From G963691885 sp963691885 (GTDB lineage: Bacteria; Pseudomonadota; Alphaproteobacteria; UBA8366; Aestuariispiraceae): a stretch of 64,000 nt of DNA. Position 1 is the first letter of the stretch, and the number at the start of each line of letters is the position of its first letter. Shown piece after piece: positions 18,535-26,993 of the stretch. The stretch is taken from NCBI GenBank assembly GCA_963691885.1, contig OY829843.1, forward strand, positions 4,650,001 to 4,714,000, written 5' to 3'. The translations under genes were made by a program, and so were the position numbers. The notes under the pieces are model-generated. The model saw only the letters and a program-made list of their open reading frames with translations. It made no database searches and was not told where the DNA came from.

Positions 18535-20102
18535 GCCACATCCCCCTTGACCTGACGCGACGCTTCCTCAGGGGAAACACCAGTCATCATCAAACCAATT
18601 GCGGCGATGTCCACGCCCTCACGGGCCACCTCGCCGACAATGCGCCCTTCGCACATAACGATGATACGGTCACTGAGCGACAGGATCTCATCCAATTCAA
18701 CGGAGACAAGCAGGACGGCGGCACCGGCATCACGCATGGCGATGATCTGTTTATGGATAAACTCAATCGCGCCAATGTCGACGCCGCGCGTCGGTTGTCC
18801 GACCAGAAGAACATCCGGTTCCTTCATGATCTCTCTGGCCAAAATCAGTTTCTGCTGGTTCCCGCCGGAAAACTTTGAAGAGGGCAGCACGGGGTCAGGC
18901 GGCCGCACATCAAAGCCCTGCATCATGGCCTCGCAGTCTTCACGCATGGCAGCGGCGTCAATCAGAACGCCTTTCCGGTATCGTTCGCGGTCATGATAGC
19001 CAAGAATCGCCGATTCCTCTGCCAGGAATCTCGGGATAAGACCCAGGCGCAGCCGATCTTCCGGGACATGGGCAATACTGTGGTCCCGACGGTCCGCAGC
19101 GTCACCCGGTTGCGCCTTTGAGACATGCATGCCAGATATCTGAACATCACCAGAACTCGGTGCAGCGATGCCAGACAGCACATCCAGCAATTCGCTTTGG
19201 CCATTGCCTGAAACCCCGGCGATCCCAACGACTTCGCCGCTTTTAACCTCAAAATTGACATCGGAAAGGCGCGCCACACCGCGGTCGTCAAACAGGTTGA
19301 GACCCCGCACTTCAATCCGGTTTTCGCCGGATTGTGCTGCACGCTTGTCCATTTCCAGAACAACTTTGCGCCCGACCATAAGTTCCGCGAGCTCTTCGCG
19401 GTCTGTGTTCACGGTCTCTCTATGGGCGACCATCTCCCCGCCACGCATCACGGATACGGCATCGGTGATCGCCATGATTTCTCGCAGCTTGTGGGTGATC
19501 AGGATGATTGTGACACCTTCCGCCCGCAATGCCTTCAGGATCTCGAACAGCTGATCTGTTTCCTGCGGCGTCAGAACCCCGGTCGGCTCGTCCAGGATCA
19601 AAATCTCTGCACCGCGATAAAGGGCCTTCAGGATCTCCACACGCTGTTGCTGACCGACGGGCAAGTCGCCAACAATCGCATCGGGATCAACAAACAACCC
19701 GTAATCAGTCTCCAGCCGCTGCAATTCCTTTCGGGCCGCGACGCGGGATTTGGCGAGAAGCGCACCGCTTTCCGCGCCCAGCATCACATTTTCCAGCACC
19801 GTAAAAGGGTCAACCAGCATGAAATGCTGATGCACCATGCCGATACCAGCAGCAATCGCCTCGTCTGAATTGTTGATTTTTATGGGTTGGCCCCCGACGG
19901 AGATGGTCCCGCCATCGGCCGTATAGAACCCATAGAGGATACTCATCAGGGTCGATTTTCCGGCCCCGTTTTCACCGATGATGCCATGGATGGTGCCAGC
20001 ATGAACCTTCAGGTCCACATCCTTGTTGGCATGCACCGCCCCAAAGGATTTGTTGATCCCCTGCAGTTCGATTGCGACTGCCGTCTCTGCCCCCGAATTC
20101 AA
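18531..20102 (-). CDS. Nucleoside ABC transporter ATP-binding protein (two ATPase domains)
   Basis: About 523 residues with two tandem ABC domains as in RbsA, NupO or RnsB. The first has Walker A GENGAGKST, signature LPVGQQQRVEILKAL and Walker B LILDEPTGVLTPQE. The second has a degenerate Walker A (GVSGNGQSELLD), signature FSGGNQQKLILAREI and VLLVGQPTRGVDIGA. That asymmetry is usual for this group. The start is uncertain: a TTG at 20102 has GGAG six bases before it and gives the family length, whereas the frame stays open to a TTG at 20168 that would start just behind an intercistronic hairpin. Confidence 0.92.
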   Translation of the reverse strand: MNSGAETAVAIELQGINKSFGAVHANKDVDLKVHAGTIHGIIGENGAGKSTLMSILYGFYTADGGTISVGGQPIKINNSDEAIAAGIGMVHQHFMLVDPFTVLENVMLGAESGALLAKSRVAARKELQRLETDYGLFVDPDAIVGDLPVGQQQRVEILKALYRGAEILILDEPTGVLTPQETDQLFEILKALRAEGVTIILITHKLREIMAITDAVSVMRGGEMVAHRETVNTDREELAELMVGRKVVLEMDKRAAQSGENRIEVRGLNLFDDRGVARLSDVNFEVKSGEVVGIAGVSGNGQSELLDVLSGIAAPSSGDVQISGMHVSKAQPGDAADRRDHSIAHVPEDRLRLGLIPRFLAEESAILGYHDRERYRKGVLIDAAAMREDCEAMMQGFDVRPPDPVLPSSKFSGGNQQKLILAREIMKEPDVLLVGQPTRGVDIGAIEFIHKQIIAMRDAGAAVLLVSVELDEILSLSDRIIVMCEGRIVGEVAREGVDIAAIGLMMTGVSPEEASRQVKGDVA

Positions 20103-20186
20103 GACATGCTCCGCCCGTAAGACTCCAACCTGAATTAGATTGGACACAGGAACGGCGCGCCCCGTCAACCGGAACGCGCCGCTCTG

Positions 20187-20203
20187 CCGCTAAAAAATAG
20201 CGG
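20187..20203 (-). other. Intercistronic hairpin between the BMP protein and ATPase genes
   Basis: Perfect 6-bp inverted repeat, CCGCTA and TAGCGG around five A/T bases, starting one base after the stop of the substrate-binding protein gene. No T-run follows on the minus strand, so it is not a classical terminator. Such hairpins often stabilise or attenuate mRNA so that the binding protein is made in excess over the transporter core. Confidence 0.55.
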
Positions 20204-20204
20204 T

Positions 20205-21200
20205 TTAGTATTCGCAGTTGTTGTTCGACATGTAATCGACAACGACCAGAGCACCGGACTTGATATCCGCCTCAGCTTTTTCAACTGCGGCTTTCATCTC
20301 AGCGGTAATCAGGCCTTCGTTATGCTCGTCAAGAGCCCAGCCAACACCACCTTCGGCGAGCCCGAGGACTTTGAAACCGGCTTTCCAGGTGCCGTCCTTG
20401 CCCTCTGTGAAGGCGTTATACGCAGCAACATCGACGCGCTTCAGCATGGATGTCAGCATCGTGCCCGGATGCAGGTAGTTCTGGTTGCTGTCCACACCAA
20501 TGGCGTATTTGCCATTGTCTTTTGCGGCCTGCAGAACGCCAACACCGGTACCGCCAGCAGCGGCATAAACAACATCAGAACCGCGATCGAACTGCGCCTT
20601 TGCCAGTTCGGCACCACGACCCGGGTTGTTCCAGGCAGCCGGGGTCGTCCCGGTCATATTCTGGATTACCTCAACATCCTTGTTCGCGTATTTGGCACCT
20701 TGCTCGTACCCACAGGCGAAACGGCGGATCAACGGAATGTCCATGCCGCCAACAAAACTGACAACACCGCTTTCCGATTTCATGGCAGCCAAAAGACCGA
20801 CTAGGAAGGAACCCTCATGCTCTTTAAACACGATGGACTGAACGTTGGGGGCATCAACCACACCATCGATCAGTGAGAACCGCGTGTCGGTGAACTCAGC
20901 AGCGACCTTACCAATAGCATCTGCCTGCGCGAAACCGACACCCAGAACCGGATTGGCGCCGCGCTGAGCCATGCGGCGGATCGCCTGCTCCCGCTGGGTT
21001 TCGTTTGTGACCTCAAATTCCCGATATTCGATACCGGTTTCTTTTTTGAACTGTTCAACGCCGTCGAAAACACCCTGGTTAAACGACTTGTCGAACTTTC
21101 CCCCCATGTCAAAGACAACCGCTGGCGAATAATCCTGCGCCTGAGCGGATACAGCACCCAACAAAATTGTTGCGGCTGCGATTTTCCCGATTGCTCTCAT
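20205..21200 (-). CDS. BMP-family nucleoside-binding lipoprotein-like periplasmic protein
   Basis: 331 residues. It begins with a Sec signal peptide, MRAIGKIAAATILLGAVSAQAQ, with a probable cut after AQA and no lipobox. The mature part matches the BMP (PnrA/Med) family, periplasmic nucleoside receptors: DMGGKFDKSFNQGVFDG near the N-terminus and GVDSNQNYLHPGTMLTSMLKRVD later. The start at 21200 has GGGAG five bases upstream. The longer in-frame extension to 21350 lacks a signal peptide and was rejected. It is the first gene of the nucleoside operon. Confidence 0.94.
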   Translation of the reverse strand: MRAIGKIAAATILLGAVSAQAQDYSPAVVFDMGGKFDKSFNQGVFDGVEQFKKETGIEYREFEVTNETQREQAIRRMAQRGANPVLGVGFAQADAIGKVAAEFTDTRFSLIDGVVDAPNVQSIVFKEHEGSFLVGLLAAMKSESGVVSFVGGMDIPLIRRFACGYEQGAKYANKDVEVIQNMTGTTPAAWNNPGRGAELAKAQFDRGSDVVYAAAGGTGVGVLQAAKDNGKYAIGVDSNQNYLHPGTMLTSMLKRVDVAAYNAFTEGKDGTWKAGFKVLGLAEGGVGWALDEHNEGLITAEMKAAVEKAEADIKSGALVVVDYMSNNNCEY

Positions 21201-21266
21201 GACAACTCCCTGCCTGTAGAATTGAACAAATGCACTAAACCCAGAGTCATACACAAATCGATCCGG

Positions 21267-21282
21267 TAAAACGAGCGTTTTA
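21267..21282. promoter_or_regulatory. 16-bp near-palindrome upstream of the nucleoside operon (possible operator)
   Basis: TAAAACG-AG-CGTTTTA: two perfect 7-base arms around a two-base centre, 67 bases upstream of the BMP gene start. A hairpin with a two-base loop is unlikely, so a DNA-binding dimer site is the simpler reading. A repressor of the LacI or GntR type would fit a nucleoside catabolic operon, but no regulator gene is adjacent. Confidence 0.45.
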
Positions 21283-21395
21283 GAAGCCCTGTGTCGCTTT
21301 TTCAGGGATCGCCAACCGGATGAACTCTTCCGGATGTTTGGATGGCACAAGATCGTGATGAAAGTCAGCAGTATAGATCAAAATCCAGAGAGGCG

Positions 21396-21413
21396 TTCCA
21401 CACGTAAGTGGAA
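21396..21413. repeat. 6-bp inverted repeat upstream of folE
   Basis: TTCCAC-ACGTAA-GTGGAA: perfect 6-base arms with a six-base spacer, followed by TTATAGT, a possible -10 element. It lies 80 bases before the folE start codon. It could be an operator or a leader hairpin; no known riboswitch is recognised here. Confidence 0.35.
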
Positions 21414-21493
21414 TTATAGTGATGGGCGGCCATCTATTCAGGATCGCCACCTATCCGCACTCGGCTTGCGCGGTAACCCAGGAAGGAAATACG

Positions 21494-22126
21494 ATGTCAG
21501 CAGCTCAGATCCAACTCATCAACCAGATCAAGCGTGAACAGGAAACCGCCTTGAAACAGCGTCCAGATCGTGAGGAAGCGCTTGCTGCTGTGCGCACGTT
21601 ACTGGCCTATGCCGGCGATGACCCGGACCGTGAAGGCCTGTTGGACACGCCTGACCGGGTCGTTCGGTCCTGGGACGAGTTCTTTGCGGGGTATTTTGAG
21701 GATCCCGTTGAAATCCTGTCGCGCACCTTTGAGGAGACCGACGGGTATGAGGACATGGTCATCCTGCGCGATATCCCCTTCAGCTCCCACTGTGAACATC
21801 ACATGGTGCCGATCAACGGGCATGCCCATATTGCCTATCTGCCAAAGAACCGCGTTGTCGGGATTTCAAAACTGGCCCGCGTTCTTGAGGTCTATGCCAA
21901 ACGACTTCAGATCCAGGAGAAGATGACCGCACAGGTTGCGAACACCATCAATGATGTTCTGGACCCGCTTGGGGTTGGTGTTGTCATTAAAGCAACACAT
22001 GAATGCATGACGACCCGCGGCGTAAACAAACAGGGTGTCAGCATGGTGACCAGCACGCTTCTGGGAACTTTCAAGACCGATGCCAGCACCCGTTCCGAAT
22101 TCATGCGCCTGATCGGCAGCCCGTAA
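21494..22126 (+). CDS. folE: GTP cyclohydrolase I
   Basis: 210 residues. It makes dihydroneopterin triphosphate from GTP, the first step of folate (and pterin) synthesis. Zinc ligands are in SSHCEHHMVPI and ATHECMTTRG, with substrate contacts in VGISKLARV and the RGVNKQG loop. The ATG at 21494 is preceded by AAGGAAATACG and gives the family length; an upstream in-frame start at 21419 adds a non-homologous leader. It is the only plus-strand gene in a minus-strand neighbourhood and ends 12 bases from the converging NUDIX gene. Confidence 0.97.
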   Translation: MSAAQIQLINQIKREQETALKQRPDREEALAAVRTLLAYAGDDPDREGLLDTPDRVVRSWDEFFAGYFEDPVEILSRTFEETDGYEDMVILRDIPFSSHCEHHMVPINGHAHIAYLPKNRVVGISKLARVLEVYAKRLQIQEKMTAQVANTINDVLDPLGVGVVIKATHECMTTRGVNKQGVSMVTSTLLGTFKTDASTRSEFMRLIGSP

Positions 22127-22138
22127 GGGTGCAGGAAC

Positions 22139-22873
22139 TTAGTCTGGCCATTTAAGACTGTCTGGCGCGTGCTGCGGTGCGTCGCCGGGCATGTCTTCAA
22201 CCATCGCAAACCGGTCGCCGGTTTGGGTGAAACAGGGGATTGGCCGGTCCTTTGGCGTGTGGGTACCTTCCGCATTAGACGCACTCCAGATCGCCAGTCC
22301 CCGGGCCATCACAAAGCGGGTGATATGCGCCATCGGCAGTGTCGCCACTGCAAGATCAGCCCTGATCCAACCGACATCCTCAAGCTCCCCGGTTGATCGG
22401 ATTTCCCCGACCAACCCTTCACCATCCGCCAGGAAAAACCGGCTGTCGAACCGCATTGGACTGCCTTTTGGGGTTACGGCACGCGCAATGAATTCAAGCC
22501 CTGCCAGATTGGGCGTCACATCATTTTTTGAAAACACAGCTGCTGCCTCACACTCCGTTGAAGCCGGCTCAAATGGCTGACGGATGGCAAAAAATCCGTC
22601 CGTCTCCTCCCAGGTTTCCCGGATTGCCGCCCAGACCAGGGCAGGAACCATTTCATCCACTGCATGTCGGGACAGACTGGCACGAACGGCTGGATGGATC
22701 GGCAAACCGTTGGCAATCGCCGCATCCGTGGGGTCAACGGTTCCCCCTGGAAACACGTAATATCCCGGCATGAACCTCAGATCTTCCCTGCGCCGCCCCA
22801 TAAGGACAAGCGGACGATCCGGATCGCCTTTGAACAATACAAGACTGGACGCGTCGCGAGGGGTTACGGGCAA
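22139..22873 (-). CDS. NUDIX-family hydrolase
   Basis: 244 residues. The Nudix box is stretched: PGYYVFPGGTVDP supplies the first part and, about 30 residues later, AAIRETWEETDGFF supplies the REx2EE metal-binding core. This layout with an insertion occurs in the larger NUDIX proteins related to CoA or nucleotide-sugar pyrophosphatases. The substrate is unknown. It starts 12 bases from the end of the S41 protease gene and is likely its downstream operon partner. Confidence 0.88.
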   Translation of the reverse strand: MPVTPRDASSLVLFKGDPDRPLVLMGRRREDLRFMPGYYVFPGGTVDPTDAAIANGLPIHPAVRASLSRHAVDEMVPALVWAAIRETWEETDGFFAIRQPFEPASTECEAAAVFSKNDVTPNLAGLEFIARAVTPKGSPMRFDSRFFLADGEGLVGEIRSTGELEDVGWIRADLAVATLPMAHITRFVMARGLAIWSASNAEGTHTPKDRPIPCFTQTGDRFAMVEDMPGDAPQHAPDSLKWPD

Positions 22874-22885
22874 AACAACACCTGT

Positions 22886-24445
22886 TCAACTTTCCTGGGG
22901 TAAGGCCAGGGCAATGGCACTGTCATAAAGTTCTGGGTTGAGAAGAAGGCGTTCCGCAACATCTTCGGCGATCCCGGCACCTTCGCCCAAACGCCAGGGA
23001 CAAAGCTGTGCCAGACTGTTGCGCGCTAACACATCATTGGCACTGATCCGGCGGCGCAATGCCAGATTATGGATCGTCGTCGCAGGGTCATCGATGATTG
23101 TGTGCCGCAGCAGCAAAGGGGCGTCTATAGATCCCTGAGTACATATTGTCGGCATCACCCCGCCATCTTGCAGGATATAACCGCTGGGGGCCTGCAAGCG
23201 GGCCCAGGTCAGGATCAATTCGCCGCCATTCGGTAGTTTGCGTACGGTTTGTACAGACCCTTTGCCAAAACTTGTCGCGCCCACAAGTACCGCCCTGCCC
23301 CGGTCTTGCAACGCAGCCGCCAGAACCTCCGCCGATGATGCGGATGCCCCGTCGATCATAACAACAATCGGAATGCCCGCAGTGATGTCGCCGCGCACTG
23401 CCTCGAATTTCTGGAAGCTTCTTGGGTGCCGACCATCGGTGGTCGATATTATGCCATCATGGAGGAAGAGATCCGCCACATCGATTGCCTTGTCCAGCAA
23501 ACCACCCAGATTGCCCCGCAGGTCCAGCACAATACCAGCCAGGTCAGAGCCGCTAACCGCCATCGCCTCGCTGAAGGCTTCGGCAACGCGTTTTGGTGTC
23601 GTGTCATTGAAATTACTGATCTTCAGAATGGCGGTCCGACCAAGGCTGCGCAGAAACACGGTGTTGGGTACGATCCGTGTTCGCCCGACCGTCGCTATCA
23701 TGGGTTCGGCAAGTCCTGGTCGTCTCACAACCAGGCCCACCGGCTTGTTAACCGGACCTCGCAAGATCAGCAATATGCGCCTGAGGGACATGCCCGCCAG
23801 AGGGCGACCGTCGATGGAAACAATGATATCGCCACCATGAATACCGGCCGCCTGCGCCGGCTTACCCTGATCGACAGAAAGGACCAACGCCCCATTGGGA
23901 TGTTCCCCTAGTGATATCCCAATACTGCCGAACCCCTCTCGACTGCCCCGATTTTCCTGGGCTTTGTCATTGCCGGCATAGCGGGAATACCGATCCAATT
24001 GCCCCAGCATCGCTGTAAAGATGCTCTCAAAAATGGCTTCTTCACCGCTCTCCTGCATCAGGTTCGAGCTCTCGTAAGAGAGATACAGCAATTCGCCAGC
24101 GACCGTGGCATAATCCGACACGTCGCCGTCAGCCGGCCATTCCCGTTCCGCGACCGTCGTTCCGTTGCTCAAGACCGAGAGGACGGACCCGGCTTGATCC
24201 ATCGAAAGGGACGGGTCCACGTCCGTGATCCCTTCCAGCGCAACCAGCGTCAACGTGCTAAGGTCTTCATCCTCGATGAAATAGCGCTGCACGTCTGAAA
24301 GCACGGCCTGAAACATATCTTGAGACAGAGTTTGAAAGGCAGGCGGCGGAGGTGGTTCACCACCGGCGCAGGCCGACAGCAGCAGCACCAAACCCAGAAG
24401 TTTGGCACGCCATGTTGCGCTCAGCGATCCTCTGCTATTCACCAT
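22886..24445 (-). CDS. S41-family C-terminal processing protease, lipoprotein
   Basis: 519 residues. The signal peptide ends with a lipobox, LLSACAGG (Cys26), so the protein should be anchored in the envelope. A PDZ domain around residues 170-250 contains GSIGISLG and GIHGGDIIVSIDGRPL. The S41 catalytic Ser is in DGASASSAEVLAAAL and the Lys in SFGKGSVQTV. Related tail-specific proteases cut envelope proteins. The long N-terminal region before the PDZ domain and the C-terminal extension distinguish it from CtpA. Confidence 0.9.
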   Translation of the reverse strand: MVNSRGSLSATWRAKLLGLVLLLSACAGGEPPPPPAFQTLSQDMFQAVLSDVQRYFIEDEDLSTLTLVALEGITDVDPSLSMDQAGSVLSVLSNGTTVAEREWPADGDVSDYATVAGELLYLSYESSNLMQESGEEAIFESIFTAMLGQLDRYSRYAGNDKAQENRGSREGFGSIGISLGEHPNGALVLSVDQGKPAQAAGIHGGDIIVSIDGRPLAGMSLRRILLILRGPVNKPVGLVVRRPGLAEPMIATVGRTRIVPNTVFLRSLGRTAILKISNFNDTTPKRVAEAFSEAMAVSGSDLAGIVLDLRGNLGGLLDKAIDVADLFLHDGIISTTDGRHPRSFQKFEAVRGDITAGIPIVVMIDGASASSAEVLAAALQDRGRAVLVGATSFGKGSVQTVRKLPNGGELILTWARLQAPSGYILQDGGVMPTICTQGSIDAPLLLRHTIIDDPATTIHNLALRRRISANDVLARNSLAQLCPWRLGEGAGIAEDVAERLLLNPELYDSAIALALPQES

Positions 24446-24537
24446 CTATGTCGCGGCCCCGATGCCACCCTTCTCAACCTGCCACGGTTCAACGCTACAG
24501 GATCAATCGCGGCTTTGAAACACAGGGGCAACATGTT

Positions 24538-26811
24538 TCAGCGTCGCCCGCGTTTCAGCTTTCTGGGTTTAGACGGTCCGCCACGCGGTCCTTTGCGATC
24601 GGTTCCGACGCGGCGTTTTCCACCACGTCCTGTTGATTGACCCGCCCCCTTCGACGCCGTCTTTCCGCCTTCAACGACCTCAAAAACCAAACCTCCAGTA
24701 ACAGGATTCGCCTCTACCAAGCGGACGCGAATCTTGTCGCTTAAGGTGAACGCGGTATTCGTGTCCCGTCCGACAAGGCAGCGATGCACTTCATCATGGT
24801 CATAATAGTCATTGGGCAATGTACTGACAGGGATCAGCCCCTCTGCACCTGTTTCTTCAAGCGCCACAAAAAGGCCGAACCGCGCGACACCGGAAATACG
24901 GGCCGGAAATATTGTGCCGACCTGTTCCGCCATATAGGCCGATACATATCGCTCAAGGGCATCTCGTTCGGCCGCAGCGGCACGGCGCTCCGTTCCGGAG
25001 ATCAGTTCGGCGGTATCATCGAACTCTTCAATATCGGTATCGGACATTCCCCCCTCGCCCAAACCGTAATTGCTGATCAGCGCACGATGGACCAGCACGT
25101 CGGAATAGCGCCGGATTGGGGATGTGAAGTGACAATAGCGGCGCAGCGCCAGACCGAAATGACCGGCGTTATTGCCTGTGTAGATCGCCTGTGCCTGAGA
25201 TCGCAACATAATGTCGGATACAAGGTCGGCTTTGCCGTCTTTGGCCGCCTGCTCAAGAATGCCGGTCAACATGATCGGCTTGATAACAGCCCCCTTGGCC
25301 AGATTATAACCGAGCACCGCCAGGCTTTCCCTCAACCCCTCCAGTTTGTCGAGAGGCGGACTTTCATGAACACGGTACATAATCGGCAATTTGGATTGTG
25401 GTTGTTTGGCTTCCAGGGCCTCGGCAGCCGCAACATTGGCGGTGATCATAAACTCTTCGATCAGGCGGTGACTGTCCAACCGATCCCGCCGTGTTATCTC
25501 TGCAACCTTCCCGTTTTCACCAATCCGGACCTGACGTTCGGGCAGGTCGAGCTCCAGCGTGCCCCGTGCTTCCCGTCCTGCGTTCAAGGCGAAAAACGCC
25601 TGATAAAGCGGCGTGATAACATCATCAACAAGCGGCGCGGTTTGATCATTGACGATACCGTCTCTGGCAGCTTGAACCTGGTCATAGGTCAAACGGGCCG
25701 CAGAGCGCATCAGGCCACGTACAAAGCGATGGCTCAGCAGCTTACCCTTGGACGAGATCACCATATGGCAGGCCAGGCAAAACCGGTCCTCGTTCGGACG
25801 CAGGGAACACAGGTCATTAGACAGCCGTTCCGGCAACATGGGTACAACACGATCCGGGAAATAAACGGAATTGCCCCGCGGCCGCGCGGCCCTGTCCAGC
25901 GCACTTCCAGGCGTCACATAGGCCGCGACATCGGCAATCGCCACGGTCAGTCGAAATCCGCCGGGATTATCCGGATCTGTATCCGGCTCTGCATGGACAG
26001 CGTCGTCAAAATCGCGGGCATCAGCACCATCAATTGTCACCAGCTGCATGGCACGGAGGTCAACACGCTTACCCAAGGTCGGTTTCTTGAATTTGTCTGC
26101 CTCTGCAAGGGCGGCATCCGGAAACTCGACAGGGATTCCATTCTGATGGATGGCGATCAAACTGAAGGCTTTGGGGTCTTCCAGATTGCCGACCCGCTCA
26201 ATCAGCTCCGCTTCCCGCTCTGCTCCTCGACCGGCCAATGGACGGACAAGGACAAGGTCGCCCTCATCAACCTCTTCCGGCCGCTTGACGAGTGTATATG
26301 TCTTGTCGGCCCGGCGGTCTGTTGAGTTGACATACCATTTTCGTCCAGACCGGCTTAGAACACCCAACACAGCCTCAGCACCGCTGTTCAGAATGCGGAT
26401 GACCTGTGCTTCGTAGGTTTCGGCCCCCACGCGTTTCATTCGGGCCAAAACGCGATCGCCGGGCTTTACACGTTCCTGTCGGCGCCCGCCAGCGACGACC
26501 ACGACCCTGCTTTCACTATCGGAATGTGGGCCGGTGGGACGGGCGAGCAGGTCACCATCCTCGTCATAGCCCTCAACCTGTAAAACACTGACTTCCGGCA
26601 GGGCACCCTTCGGGGCCATCTTGCGTTTGCGCCCCCGGTCGATCGCGCCTTCCTCTTCAAGTTCCTTCAACATGGCGCGCAGGTCGGCGCGGAGCGCGCC
26701 CTTGACCTGAAAGGCACGCGCAATCTCGCGTTTGCCAACCGGGGTCTGACTCGACTGGATATAGTCCAGGATTTGTTGCTTACTCGGAAGGGCACCGCCT
26801 GGCTTGGCCAT
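24538..26811 (-). CDS. rnr: Ribonuclease R
   Basis: 757 residues. This 3'-5' exoribonuclease can degrade structured RNA. An N-terminal winged-helix region (KREIARAFQVKG) precedes cold-shock domains. The RNB catalytic domain contains DGADARDFDDAVHA (metal Asps) and RGNSVYFPDRVVPMLPE. A C-terminal S1 domain (ISGVARFGLFVALEE) is followed by a Lys/Arg/Gly-rich tail. The gene begins five bases after topA, so the two are co-transcribed, an order shared by many alphaproteobacteria. Confidence 0.96.
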   Translation of the reverse strand: MAKPGGALPSKQQILDYIQSSQTPVGKREIARAFQVKGALRADLRAMLKELEEEGAIDRGRKRKMAPKGALPEVSVLQVEGYDEDGDLLARPTGPHSDSESRVVVVAGGRRQERVKPGDRVLARMKRVGAETYEAQVIRILNSGAEAVLGVLSRSGRKWYVNSTDRRADKTYTLVKRPEEVDEGDLVLVRPLAGRGAEREAELIERVGNLEDPKAFSLIAIHQNGIPVEFPDAALAEADKFKKPTLGKRVDLRAMQLVTIDGADARDFDDAVHAEPDTDPDNPGGFRLTVAIADVAAYVTPGSALDRAARPRGNSVYFPDRVVPMLPERLSNDLCSLRPNEDRFCLACHMVISSKGKLLSHRFVRGLMRSAARLTYDQVQAARDGIVNDQTAPLVDDVITPLYQAFFALNAGREARGTLELDLPERQVRIGENGKVAEITRRDRLDSHRLIEEFMITANVAAAEALEAKQPQSKLPIMYRVHESPPLDKLEGLRESLAVLGYNLAKGAVIKPIMLTGILEQAAKDGKADLVSDIMLRSQAQAIYTGNNAGHFGLALRRYCHFTSPIRRYSDVLVHRALISNYGLGEGGMSDTDIEEFDDTAELISGTERRAAAAERDALERYVSAYMAEQVGTIFPARISGVARFGLFVALEETGAEGLIPVSTLPNDYYDHDEVHRCLVGRDTNTAFTLSDKIRVRLVEANPVTGGLVFEVVEGGKTASKGAGQSTGRGGKRRVGTDRKGPRGGPSKPRKLKRGRR

Positions 26812-26816
26812 AGTGG

Positions 26817-26993
26817 CTATTCAGCCGCTTTTGTGGCTGCTGCTTTCTTAGCGGCTGCTTTTTTGGCCGTAGCTTTCTTGGCACCTGCCTTTTTAGCACC
26901 GGACTTCTTGGCTTTTGCCTTTTTGGCCGCCGCTTTTTTCGCGCCAGCTTTCTTTGCGCCAGCCTTTTTCGCCGCGCCTTTCTTGCCGCCGCC
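26817..26993 (-). repeat. Low-complexity Lys/Ala-rich repeat at the 3' end of topA
   Basis: The DNA encoding the C-terminal tail is built of short degenerate units for AKK, AAKK and AGAKK. It is coding sequence, not an intergenic repeat. Such tracts change length easily by slippage, so strain-to-strain variation is expected. Confidence 0.8.

Noticed and set aside
21200..21350. N-terminal extension of the BMP protein to 21350
   Set aside because: It would bury a normal signal peptide behind 50 unrelated residues and covers the palindrome; the ATG at 21200 has a good ribosome site.
24516..24540. Terminator at the end of rnr
   Set aside because: TGAAACA/TGTTTCA arms are perfect, but the stem is A/T-rich, the loop has 11 bases and no T-run follows.
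24784..26325. 513-codon plus-strand ORF over rnr
   Set aside because: It is antisense to ribonuclease R with all its motifs; long antisense frames are common at this base composition.
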